Source: Betaproteobacteria bacterium (GTDB lineage Bacteria; Pseudomonadota; Gammaproteobacteria; Burkholderiales; Casimicrobiaceae). From it: a stretch of 59,630 nt of DNA. Shown piece by piece: positions 35,887 to 44,310 of this stretch. The notes below the pieces were generated by a model. The model did not search any database. It saw only the letters and a program-made list of their open reading frames with translations, and had not been told where the DNA came from. Both the position numbers and the translations under genes were made by a program. The stretch lies in assembly GCA_004293675.1 (NCBI GenBank), contig READ01000029.1, forward strand, positions 1 to 59,630, in the 5' to 3' direction. How positions within the stretch are numbered: position 1 is the stretch's first letter; every line of letters begins with the position of its first letter.

Positions 35887-37407
35887 ATGACCGAATCTGC
35901 TGACAAAATCGCTCCGTCCGGCACGACGGCCGACGAAGAGAAAAAGCGCATGCGTGAGCGAGTCGAAGCGCTGCTGAAGCGCACGCCGAGCGTCAGCACG
36001 GGAAAAGTCGCCCTCGACGGCAAAAAAACCTTGTCGTATTCCGTCAGCGCCGGTTTCGTGCCCATCGTGGCCAATATGTCCGACACCCACAAGGGTGAGG
36101 CGGACGCAGCGCTTTTTCTGACCAGCTACACACGACACGTGAAAGGGGTGGCCCCCGATCCGGCGACACGGCCTCTGCTGTTCGCATTCAACGGCGGGCC
36201 CGGTTCGTCCTCGATCTGGCTTCATCTCGGCGCACTCGGACCGAAGCGACTGGCGATCAATGACGATGGCACGATGCCGCCGCCACCCTATGCCGTGCAG
36301 GACAACCCGAACACCTGGCTTGCACACTTTGATCTGGTGTTCATTGACCCGCCCCACACAGGTTATTCGATCACCGCAAGCGATGCGGCGCGCAAGAAGA
36401 TGTTCAGTGTGGACGGAGATGTCGAGGCACTGGCCGAAGGCATCCGCGCGTACTTGACCCGCACCCAGCGCTGGGGCTCGCCGATCTATCTGGCCGGTGA
36501 AAGTTATGGCACCACGCGTGGCGCGGCGTTGGCCGACAAACTACTCGACCTGGGCATAGCGCTGGCCGGTGTCATTCTGGTGAGCTGCGCGATGGACATC
36601 CAGTCGCTTGACTTCGAGGGGAAAAATGACCTCGCGTACAGCCTGTTTGTGCCCGGTTTTGCCGCCACCGCGCAATACCACGGCAAGCTCAAAGGTCCAC
36701 TCGCCAAATCAGGCGCAGCGGCGCGATTGGCCGCCGAAGAGTTTGTGACTGCGGAATACCTCGCCGCGCTGCATCTGGGCGCTCGCCTACCAACAGCGCG
36801 GCGCAAGCAGATCGCTCAGCGGCTGAGCGAATTGATTGGTTTGCCTGCGCAATTAATTCTGGACAATGATCTGCGCGTATCGGACGGCACTTTCTTTGCG
36901 GAGCTGCTGCGCGACGAGGGGAAGATCGTCGGTCGACTCGAATCACGTGTCACAGGTCCGCTGGGCGCGAAAAAGTCCCGCGCCTGGGACTTTGATCCCG
37001 GTATCGAGGCGCTGGTGGGGCCGTACACCATGGCCGCCAACGCATATTTCCAGTCCTCACTGGGCATTGCGAGCGATCAAAAATATGCCGTGTTTTCCGA
37101 TATCGCCCACAAAGAGTGGAACTGGCTGCAGGGCGAATCAAAGGGCAACAGCTACACGACGACCAGCAACTCGCTCGCCCGGGCGCTGCGCCGCAATCCG
37201 CATTTGCGGGTGCTGGTAGCCAGCGGCTACTACGACCTTGGTACGCCCTACTCGGCGAGCGACTGGTCGCTGGCGCGGCTTGATCTAACGCCCGAGGTGA
37301 TGTCCCGCATCACGCACCACTATTACGACGCGGGGCACATGATGTACACCCGCACCGACGATTTGCTCAAGCTCGAGGCGGATTTGAAGCGCTGGTTGCA
37401 GGGCTAG
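35887..37407 (+). CDS. Serine carboxypeptidase-like protein (peptidase family S10)
   Basis: The 506-residue protein has the S10 fold's FNGGPGSSSIWLHLGALGP oxyanion region near residue 100, the nucleophile in GESYGTTRG near residue 205, the Asp in SGYYDLGTPYS and the His in DAGHMMYT near residue 490. No signal peptide is evident, unusual for this mostly exported family. It probably removes C-terminal residues from peptides. AAGGGA lies before the ATG. It appears to be a single-gene unit. Confidence 0.88.
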   Translation: MTESADKIAPSGTTADEEKKRMRERVEALLKRTPSVSTGKVALDGKKTLSYSVSAGFVPIVANMSDTHKGEADAALFLTSYTRHVKGVAPDPATRPLLFAFNGGPGSSSIWLHLGALGPKRLAINDDGTMPPPPYAVQDNPNTWLAHFDLVFIDPPHTGYSITASDAARKKMFSVDGDVEALAEGIRAYLTRTQRWGSPIYLAGESYGTTRGAALADKLLDLGIALAGVILVSCAMDIQSLDFEGKNDLAYSLFVPGFAATAQYHGKLKGPLAKSGAAARLAAEEFVTAEYLAALHLGARLPTARRKQIAQRLSELIGLPAQLILDNDLRVSDGTFFAELLRDEGKIVGRLESRVTGPLGAKKSRAWDFDPGIEALVGPYTMAANAYFQSSLGIASDQKYAVFSDIAHKEWNWLQGESKGNSYTTTSNSLARALRRNPHLRVLVASGYYDLGTPYSASDWSLARLDLTPEVMSRITHHYYDAGHMMYTRTDDLLKLEADLKRWLQG

Positions 37408-37819
37408 TGTCGTGTCACAAAAGAAATCACGACGCGCAAAGACAACTGGCGACGTCGCGGAATCGTGTCGGGCACGATACATTGTGTGGACTTGAACGCG
37501 CCCACTTTTCTCGCGCTTGCTGGGAGCAAAGCGCGCCCAAGATGTAAGCGCGAACCTGACCGCGATGGTTGAGAGCAGCGTCTAGATCGCACCGAGCGAA
37601 GCCATGTCAGTGCTGACGTTTGAGCGATTCGCTACTTCGATGCGCACGGCGCTTTACCCGTCCAATTGCTGCGGATTGGGACTGTTGCGCTGATCGCCTC
37701 AGTGATCTTGCCTCATCAGCCCGCGAGCCGCGCGCGCCCTGAACGCTTAGTGCAAACCCAGCATGCGCCGCGAGAGCGCGGTGCCAAAATGATGGATCAA
37801 CCACGCCATCGATAAAGCC
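37408..37819. other. Intergenic region without recognisable genes
   Basis: A 412-bp gap between the S10 peptidase and Bug genes. Short frames on both strands have no recognisable product or ribosome site. No repeat or clear terminator was found. A decayed gene cannot be excluded. Confidence 0.4.
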
Positions 37820-38812
37820 ATGCCACGCCTCTCAGCACTCCGTCGCCGTTCCATCATCGTTGCTCTTGCGGCATCGTTTTTCTCCTTGGGTGCCCTGCAA
37901 TCGCATGCGCAAGCGTGGCCCAACAAGCCGATCAAAATCATCATGGGTTTCCCAGCGGGTGGCCCGCTTGATCAGCACGCGCGGCTGTGGGCGGATAAGC
38001 TCGGAACGGCGCTCGGGCAAACGGTCGTCATCGACTACAAACCCGGCGCAGCGGGCGCTATCGGCGCGGACACCGTCGCCAAATCGGCCGCCGATGGTTA
38101 CACCTTGCTCATCGCCAACACCGGCACGATGGTTATCAACCCAGCGCTCTACAAAAAGCTGGCCTACGACACGCTCAAAGATTTCGTACCCGTTGCGCGC
38201 ACCGCGCAGCAGCCGCTGGCCATTGTGGTGAACCCCGCCGTTGAGGCCAAAACAATCGCCGAACTACTCGCCATGGCTCGCAAAAACCCGAAGAAGATTA
38301 ACTACGGTTCAGCAGGCGCAGGGGGTATTTCCCACCTGGTTCCCGAAATGCTCGAAAAGGCGACCGGCGTTGAGTTCACTCACGTTCCGTACAAAGGCAG
38401 CGCGCCCGCGTTCAACGATTTGATCGGCGGACAAGTCCAATTCATGGCCGAGAGCGTGCCGCAAGCGGCGACCTACGCCAAGAGCGGCAAGCTACGCGCG
38501 CTGGCTGTGACCAGCAAAACCCGAAACGTCGCCCTGCCCGATGTACCAACGATGATCGAAGCGGGTGTGAAGGATTTTGAAGTGGTCGGCTTCTACGGCT
38601 TACTTGCCCCCGCCGCAACGCCGAAAGATGTCGTCGCCAAAATCTCCGACGCCATGAAGAAAATCCTCGAAGAACCCGCCATGCGCGACCGAATGATTGC
38701 CAGCGGCGCAGATCCCGCGTTTCTCGGCAGCGAAGCGTTCGGCGCGTTCCTAAGAGCCGAAATGCCCAAGTGGGCCAAGGCCGTTAAGGATTCTGGGGCG
38801 CAATTGGACTAG
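37820..38812 (+). CDS. Bug-family (TctC) periplasmic solute-binding protein
   Basis: The 330-residue protein has a signal peptide ending SHAQA, then the start of the mature protein WPNKPIKIIMGFPAGGPLDQHAR, typical of the Bug family expanded in Burkholderiales. The DYKPGAAGAIGADTVAKSAADGYTLL and VPYKGSAPAFNDLIGGQV blocks confirm it. Such proteins bind carboxylates or other small anions, sometimes for a TctAB membrane pair; none is nearby, so this is an orphan receptor. Ligand unknown. Confidence 0.94.
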   Translation: MPRLSALRRRSIIVALAASFFSLGALQSHAQAWPNKPIKIIMGFPAGGPLDQHARLWADKLGTALGQTVVIDYKPGAAGAIGADTVAKSAADGYTLLIANTGTMVINPALYKKLAYDTLKDFVPVARTAQQPLAIVVNPAVEAKTIAELLAMARKNPKKINYGSAGAGGISHLVPEMLEKATGVEFTHVPYKGSAPAFNDLIGGQVQFMAESVPQAATYAKSGKLRALAVTSKTRNVALPDVPTMIEAGVKDFEVVGFYGLLAPAATPKDVVAKISDAMKKILEEPAMRDRMIASGADPAFLGSEAFGAFLRAEMPKWAKAVKDSGAQLD

Positions 38813-38865
38813 CGCACCTCGATGCCAGTGAACGACGCTGTGTTATCCCAACCAATTGTATAAAC

Positions 38866-38949
38866 GCCTTATGAAATAAGGCGTTTACTTCGCTCCATCT
38901 ACGTTTCGGTAGTTAATTTTTCTGCCATGTAGCCCATATTTCATAAGGC
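38866..38949. repeat. Paired-hairpin element, copy E
   Basis: Hairpin one is GCCTTATGAAATAAGGC (38866-38882), extended to an 11-bp stem by flanking AAAC and GTTT. Hairpin two is GCCCATATTTCATAAGGC (38932-38949). The second is close to the reverse complement of the first, and the centres are 66.5 bp apart. A small stem, CTAC with GTAG (about 38899-38912), lies midway. It sits between the tandem genes for Bug and GST. Confidence 0.68.
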
Positions 38950-39095
38950 ATACGCGTTAAACGTCGTTCAACATTGAAATCAGCAACCCGGAGGGGCCGC
39001 GAACGTTGTGGGAGTTGCGCCCGCGCTATTGAAGTATCGTGCCCGCGCCCAACCTTCATAGCCTTGCCCCGATCGTCCATCCTCTTAGGAATCTC

Positions 39096-39704
39096 ATGAA
39101 ACTCTATTTCAGCAACGGCGCTTGCTCGCTCTCTCCTCACATCGCGCTCCGAGAAGCGGGCATTCCGTTTGAGCTGGTGCGCGCCAGCACCAAAACTCAT
39201 CAGCTCGATGATGGCACCGACTACTACACCATCAATCCGAGCGGCGCTGTGCCTTTGCTTGAGCTCGACAACGGCGAGCGCTTGACCGAAGGCCCGGCCA
39301 TCGTTCAGTACATCGCCGATCTGGCGCCTGCATCCAAACTCGCTCCGCCCAACGGCACCTTCGAGCGCGCTCGTTTGCAAGAGGCGCTGAACTTCATCAC
39401 CAGCGAGTTGCACAAGGGCTTTTCGCCGCTCTTTAAACCGAACACGCCTGATGTTTACAAACCGATTGCTGCTGCCAACCTGCAGAAGCAATTTGCGCTG
39501 ATCGATGCCAAACTCGCTGGCAAACAGTATTTGTTCGGCGACACATTCACTGTGGCTGACGGCTACCTGTTCACCGTCACCAACTGGTCAAAGTTTGTAG
39601 CGCTTGACCTCAGCGCGTACAAAAATTTGGCGGCGTTCATGGAGCGCGTTGCGGCACGACCCCACGTGCAGGCGGCCTTGAAAGCCGAAGGTCTGTTGAA
39701 GTAA
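39096..39704 (+). CDS. Glutathione S-transferase (beta-class-like)
   Basis: A 202-residue GST starting at the ATG at 39096 with AGGA before it. The thioredoxin-like N-terminal domain has YFSNGACSLSPHIALREAG, including the Cys and Ser typical of bacterial beta-class enzymes, then GAVPLLELDNGERLTEGPAIVQYI. The all-helical C-terminal domain contains FGDTFTVADGYLF. It conjugates or reduces electrophiles with glutathione. A hairpin TGGGCAC-CCCC-GTGCCCA follows at 39714-39731 and may be its terminator. Confidence 0.93.
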   Translation: MKLYFSNGACSLSPHIALREAGIPFELVRASTKTHQLDDGTDYYTINPSGAVPLLELDNGERLTEGPAIVQYIADLAPASKLAPPNGTFERARLQEALNFITSELHKGFSPLFKPNTPDVYKPIAAANLQKQFALIDAKLAGKQYLFGDTFTVADGYLFTVTNWSKFVALDLSAYKNLAAFMERVAARPHVQAALKAEGLLK

Positions 39705-39800
39705 AGCGTCGGATGGGCACCCCCGTGCCCACCCATTCGTTACCGACTCGGTAGCCACGTCAATCCCTCGCAGGCTCGTCGAGTCAGCTCAAATTCTGGC

Positions 39801-39902
39801 CTACAGCTTCTAACCCATCTCGCGCACGGCTTCATAGCGAAAGCAGGTCATCAAATGACAACTGATCATCCCGCGAGCTTGTATGTGGGCAAAGACAAGT
39901 GG
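39801..39902 (-). pseudogene. Remnant of a second tag 3' end
   Basis: Read on the minus strand, about 100 bases translate as PLVFAHIQARGMISCHLMTC then FRYEAVREMG and a stop. This matches the last 30 residues of the intact tag gene at 42180, including the zinc-binding His and Cys. By hand count the DNA is about 75% identical over 96 bases. Upstream of this block the similarity ends. It lies on the far side of the KAP NTPase gene, as a displaced 3' end would after an insertion downstream of tag. Confidence 0.75.
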
Positions 39903-40004
39903 TCAGTCTGCTCTCTTGAGCATCTCCGACGTCCTCATTCGATAAATCGCGCCCAACATTACTACCACTTTGGGAGGATGTTCCCGTGTAGCACTTCGAA
40001 CTAC

Positions 40005-42179
40005 TTAAGTCCCGAGGGGATCGGAAAAATGGTGGGAAGGGATTTCGGCGTTCCCGGTGACAATCGCTGTGCACGCGAACATAACGAGCGGTGGAAGGCC
40101 GCCGACTTTCAGTCTTTCGTTAGCACGATCAATCAAACTGGGGAAACGGACTCGAAGTGGGTGTTCGCTGCGGAAATTGACAAAGCATTTGCGCTCGCCG
40201 TCGCGGCCACTGGAATATGCGTTGACTATGCGAGTGGCTAAACGATCAAAGTACTCGCCCTGCACACCACCATCTACGATTTTTTCACAGGTCGTTGGAA
40301 GGATCGTTGCCATTTTTTCCAGCAGAAAACCCGATTCGGGCTCGTCTAGAAACTCACCTGATTCGAAGTAGTCTGCTTTTCCCGCCATTAGTTGAGAAAG
40401 CAGTTGCCGGTCCCAAATTTCAGGTTCATACGGCCGTAGCGAACCATCAACTAGGGCGAGAGGTCGATCCGCCTGTTCAAAGCAAACAAGAAACACTGAT
40501 GGCCAGAACATAAGAGACTTCTGCTCGGAGAGGTTTTCGGCGACCCAATCGCGAAATGAAAACGGTAGAAGATCCCCGCGCTCGTTTGATCTCGCGAATC
40601 GTTCCGTGTCATGGATGATTGAGATTAGTTTACGGGTTGAAGTATTTGCGAACGCACTCCCGTTGGCTTCGCGCTCCAGTGAATCTGCGCGCACCTGTCG
40701 CAGAAGCGTGTCCCAAATGCATGAGCGTTCTTGTGGGCGTTCGTATGGCAGAACGCAATGAAGGCCGTCGAGAATTTTTGCCAGCGAATAACCAGCTGTT
40801 AACTGCAAATTCAGAGTGTGCTCGAAGTCTGCACCCGTCGAGCGCAATAACTCTCGTACCGTTTGTATCGGAATCGAATCATCCGGCAACATGCCTTGCA
40901 GAGCGACCCAAAAGTTCCGAGTGTGGGCGATATGTCCAGCTAGTAAGTCAAATGGTGCGTTACTCCGCGAAGCTTCGCTCCATATCTGCGGAAAAAGCAA
41001 ATGCAAAAGTTGTCTAGTTGCCGGTTTCGAGTTTTCGTTCACGACTTTCTGTAGGAATTCCCTATGTGCGCTAAGCCGATCTCCATCCACATCGTGAAGT
41101 CTGTTTAGCCCATCAAGTTGCGTTTCGTGAGGAATTTCATTCGAGACGAATGACGATGCGCTTTCGACGAGTTTCGCAAACATCTTGGCGTCGACGAGTT
41201 CTATCGTTGCGAGCGCGAACAAGTCCGCCAGGTTCACGTCACAGAATACCTGTTCTGGCAATAGGAGGAGTCGGTTAACGATTCGTTTGACGTCGCGTGG
41301 AGTGCGCAGCGAGGCGGCCAATCCCGAATGAAATAGCTTTCTCGCGCGAGCTGCATAACTGTGCAGCTCGGTACTTGAGCGCGCATACGGCGGCAGACCG
41401 GCTATCGCCTGATCAAAAAGCACTTGCTTCTGCTGTTTTGTGATCGGCGGCAGGGGTGCCCGAAGCTGGATCACTTTGTCCAAATACTCGGCTCCTCGTC
41501 CGATCCCCGCATTTTTGAGTTGCTCGTCGGCGATCTGTGCGTCAAACGCAACCACGTACGTTACGTGCGGAAAATCCGCTACCGCTTTTATCGTACGAAT
41601 AGTCGCAACAAACTCGTCTGGCGTGACGCGATCCAAGTCGTCGATAAATACAAAAAGACGAGTATTCGCGCCTTTAAGCGTCCTAATGACCTTTGCTTTG
41701 AGCTTCTCCAGATCCACACTTTTGCCGCTGCCTAGTGGCACATTAGCGGGTTCGCCTAGCGGGAGTTCGAAGCCGACGCGGTCCGCTAGTGCATACGCGC
41801 CGCTAAGCGCTCCGGCGAAATCACGGAGGTCTTTTCCTATTTCCTTAAGCGCTGTAACTGTGCCGTCGCTAACCCAAGCCTGTATTTTTCCTAACAGCGC
41901 TTGAACGATCTGTCGATGATCGCTCAGCAACCAGGGGTTGAAGTCTTCCACTCTGTGGGCGCCCTGAAACTGATCAATTAGTTGTCGCTTCAGCTCATCC
42001 ATGCACCAAGTTTTCCCTCGTCCCCACGGCGCTTCAATAGAAACCACCCAAGTTTCAGAGTCATCACCAGAAGAAATCGCCGATGCGATCCGCTTTACGA
42101 AGGGGCGAAGATGTAACTCGTCCTCATGCGCGTTCGAGGTGTCTGCGCGGAACTTTGCCACTGGATGGTCACTCTTCAT
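40005..42179 (-). CDS. KAP-family P-loop NTPase
   Basis: The 724-residue protein has an N-terminal P-loop domain with Walker A APWGRGKT (residues 50-57) and Walker B LFVFIDDLDR (residues 175-184), the pattern of the KAP family of STAND-like NTPases. TPRDVKRIVNRLLLLP near residue 300 is also typical. No membrane helices interrupt the domain, unlike many KAP proteins. The remaining 400 residues are alpha-rich and unassigned. Known KAP proteins include the phage-exclusion protein PifA and the QatA component of Qat defence. It begins directly at the tag stop and is flanked on the other side by a decayed tag fragment, so it looks acquired. A defence role is inference. Confidence 0.85.
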   Translation of the reverse strand: MKSDHPVAKFRADTSNAHEDELHLRPFVKRIASAISSGDDSETWVVSIEAPWGRGKTWCMDELKRQLIDQFQGAHRVEDFNPWLLSDHRQIVQALLGKIQAWVSDGTVTALKEIGKDLRDFAGALSGAYALADRVGFELPLGEPANVPLGSGKSVDLEKLKAKVIRTLKGANTRLFVFIDDLDRVTPDEFVATIRTIKAVADFPHVTYVVAFDAQIADEQLKNAGIGRGAEYLDKVIQLRAPLPPITKQQKQVLFDQAIAGLPPYARSSTELHSYAARARKLFHSGLAASLRTPRDVKRIVNRLLLLPEQVFCDVNLADLFALATIELVDAKMFAKLVESASSFVSNEIPHETQLDGLNRLHDVDGDRLSAHREFLQKVVNENSKPATRQLLHLLFPQIWSEASRSNAPFDLLAGHIAHTRNFWVALQGMLPDDSIPIQTVRELLRSTGADFEHTLNLQLTAGYSLAKILDGLHCVLPYERPQERSCIWDTLLRQVRADSLEREANGSAFANTSTRKLISIIHDTERFARSNERGDLLPFSFRDWVAENLSEQKSLMFWPSVFLVCFEQADRPLALVDGSLRPYEPEIWDRQLLSQLMAGKADYFESGEFLDEPESGFLLEKMATILPTTCEKIVDGGVQGEYFDRLATRIVNAYSSGRDGERKCFVNFRSEHPLRVRFPSLIDRANERLKVGGLPPLVMFACTAIVTGNAEIPSHHFSDPLGT

Positions 42180-42773
42180 TTAGAACTTCTCGCCTATCTC
42201 GCGCACCGCCTCATAGCGAAAGCAGCTCGTCAAATGATCGTTGACCATGCCGCAGGCTTGCATATGCGCGTAGACGATGGTGGAGCCGACGAACTTAAAT
42301 CCGGCTTTCTTCAACGCCTTTGATAGGGCGTCGGATTCAGCTGTGGTCGCTTGAATATCGGCCTTGCTTTTGAGTGCGTTTTGCTTTGGCTTTCCGTTGA
42401 CGTAGCGCCAGAAAAAATCGGTCAAGGCGCGCTCTGGATTTGATGCTGTTTCTCGAAGCGCGATCAGCGCTTGGGCGTTGGTTACGGTCGAGCGAATTTT
42501 GAGTTGATTCCTGATGATGCCCGCATCGAGCATCAGTGTTTGAATTTTCGCTTCGCTGTAGCGCGCGATTTTTTCAACGTTGAAGTTGTCAAACGCCTTG
42601 CGGTAGTTTTCACGTTTGGCCAGAACCGTTTGCCACGACAAGCCCGCTTGCGCGCCCTCTAAGATCAGCATCTCGAACATTTTGTGTTCGTCGAAGCATG
42701 GCACGCCCCATTCTTCGTCGTGATATTTTTCGTAGAAGTCGGGGACGTCGGTGGCCCAGAAGCAGCGAGTCAT
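42180..42773 (-). CDS. tag: 3-methyladenine DNA glycosylase I (Tag)
   Basis: A full-length 197-residue Tag. Zinc-binding residues are visible: Cys4 in MTRCFW, His18 in KYHDEEWG, and His and Cys in MVNDHLTSC near the end. The catalytic-region blocks MFEMLILEGAQAGLSWQTVL and FKFVGSTIVYAHMQACGMV are intact. It excises 3-methyladenine from alkylated DNA. Its stop TAA is immediately followed by the ATG of the KAP gene, giving a possible read-through or coupled unit. A 43-bp repeat lies 30 bases upstream of its start. Confidence 0.95.
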   Translation of the reverse strand: MTRCFWATDVPDFYEKYHDEEWGVPCFDEHKMFEMLILEGAQAGLSWQTVLAKRENYRKAFDNFNVEKIARYSEAKIQTLMLDAGIIRNQLKIRSTVTNAQALIALRETASNPERALTDFFWRYVNGKPKQNALKSKADIQATTAESDALSKALKKAGFKFVGSTIVYAHMQACGMVNDHLTSCFRYEAVREIGEKF

Positions 42774-42802
42774 GGTTTGTTTTTTCCTTCAAGCGTATTG
42801 GG

Positions 42803-42845
42803 TTCTTCAGTTGCCGTTATGGTTCGACAGGCTCACCACGAACGG
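42803..42845. repeat. Inverted copy of the recA-downstream repeat
   Basis: This 43-bp sequence, ending GGCTCACCACGAACGG, is the reverse complement of 32718-32760 with one mismatch. Together the two copies bracket the segment from the VOC gene to tag in inverted orientation. Confidence 0.85.
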
Positions 42846-42876
42846 GGAGCGCGCGTCGTGGAACGCTTGCCGAGCG

Positions 42877-44133
42877 CTACGAATCCTTCGGCAGTTTTTT
42901 CTTCGCGAAAAAACTGCCCGAAAGCAATCCGCCGCCCACCACCAAGAAAAGCGGCAGCATGCCGGTTGTCAGCGACAACACGCCAAACACCAGCGGCATG
43001 GTCCATTGACTGGTGGAAATCATGGTCATCCGCAGGCCGTTGACTTCGCCAATGCGATGCGGCGGCGCGGCACCGTGCAGCAGTGAGAGCACGATGGGTT
43101 GCGCTGCGCCCAAACCCAGCCCGATGATGAACGAGAGCACGAGCATCAGGCTATAGCTGTGCGCGAATGCGAACGCCACAAACGTTGACCCAGCCAGCAC
43201 CATCGCCGTCACAATCACGCCGCGCTCACCGAGCTTTTTCGACAGCCACGGCATCATGAAGCGCACCGCAAACACCGCTACCGCAAACAGCGACAACACC
43301 GAACCGATTTGGGTTGCCGTCAATTTCAATTCAGTGCCGAGCACGGGCACCATAAACAAATACAAATCCCAACCAATCGTGATGAAAGCCCCGGTAATCA
43401 AGGTGTTGCGAACGATGGGCACGGCGAGTAATTCGCTCGCGCTACCCGCCGGCGCGTCGGCCACTTTGCCAGCAATCGATGGCAATTTCAATAAGCGTTT
43501 CGACCAAAACGCCGCAGCTGCAATCAGCGGCAAAACGGCCAACACGCCAAAAGCCGCAGCAAAGCTCACATGATCGATCATGAATCCAGCGATGAGCGGC
43601 CCCAAAAAACTCGAGACTGAGAAACCCATCGCCATGATGGAAAACGCCTTGACGCGAAGCTCTGACGAACCGGCTTGGCTGCCGTAGCTGCCCACCGCAT
43701 ATTGCGACGACGCCGCAATCACCATCCAACCGATACCAATGGCACTGGCGCACAGTGCGAGCACCCACAGCATCGGTTGCCACGCCGCGACTAAGCCGCC
43801 CGCCGCAGCGAGCAAACAGCCAAAGACCAACGGCTTTCGCAATGGCAAACGATCGACTCGCCGCCCGACATAGATGGCCAGAAACGCGGGCACTAGGTTA
43901 AACATCGCCGTCAAAATCCCGACCCAAAGCGCGCCGCCACCCGCTTTGATCGCAGCGAGCGACGTGGCGATTCGGATGCCGTTGAAGGATGTGTGGGTGA
44001 TGATGAGCAGCCCGACCATCACATAGAGCGCACGTGGAAGCCGCGTCGGCGCAGGGTTTGGCGCGGACGGTTCGATGCTTGACGGGGGAGTTTGCACGCG
44101 TCGATTATCGCTGAGCGGCAGCGGCAGCGGCAA
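42877..44133 (-). CDS. Major facilitator superfamily transporter
   Basis: The protein of up to 418 residues has about twelve membrane helices and MFS landmarks: LWVGILTAMFNLVPAFLAIY followed by the loop GRRVDRLPLRKP, and the later motif WLSKKLGERG between helices. It resembles drug or metabolite efflux pumps of the MFS_1 group. The first codon of the longest frame is TTG at 44133 and the first 35 residues are Pro-rich, so the true start is uncertain. Substrate unknown. Downstream on the same strand is tag. Confidence 0.87.
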   Translation of the reverse strand: MPLPLPLSDNRRVQTPPSSIEPSAPNPAPTRLPRALYVMVGLLIITHTSFNGIRIATSLAAIKAGGGALWVGILTAMFNLVPAFLAIYVGRRVDRLPLRKPLVFGCLLAAAGGLVAAWQPMLWVLALCASAIGIGWMVIAASSQYAVGSYGSQAGSSELRVKAFSIMAMGFSVSSFLGPLIAGFMIDHVSFAAAFGVLAVLPLIAAAAFWSKRLLKLPSIAGKVADAPAGSASELLAVPIVRNTLITGAFITIGWDLYLFMVPVLGTELKLTATQIGSVLSLFAVAVFAVRFMMPWLSKKLGERGVIVTAMVLAGSTFVAFAFAHSYSLMLVLSFIIGLGLGAAQPIVLSLLHGAAPPHRIGEVNGLRMTMISTSQWTMPLVFGVLSLTTGMLPLFLVVGGGLLSGSFFAKKKLPKDS

Positions 44134-44180
44134 TCGGTGTGCCTGTTCCGATTGACCTGTCGCCCAGCTTAACTGCTAAT

Positions 44181-44265
44181 CGCCTTTTAAAATAAGAGGT
44201 GCGCTAATTTTTATTACGATCTCATCGTCGTTAAAAATATCAATATTGCCCACATTTCATAGGGC
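44181..44265. repeat. Paired-hairpin element, copy F
   Basis: Hairpin one is imperfect (CGCCTTTT, 44181, pairing with AAGAGGTGCG ending at 44203). Hairpin two is GCCCACATTTCATAGGGC (44248-44265). Centres are about 64-66 bp apart. Midway is a 5-bp stem, ACGAT-CTC-ATCGT (44216-44228). It lies between the TonB-receptor gene and the MFS gene, both on the minus strand. Confidence 0.58.
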
Positions 44266-44310
44266 TTTCATTGAAAAAGTCGATATCGACACGACGCTCA
44301 TCGCTCGACA

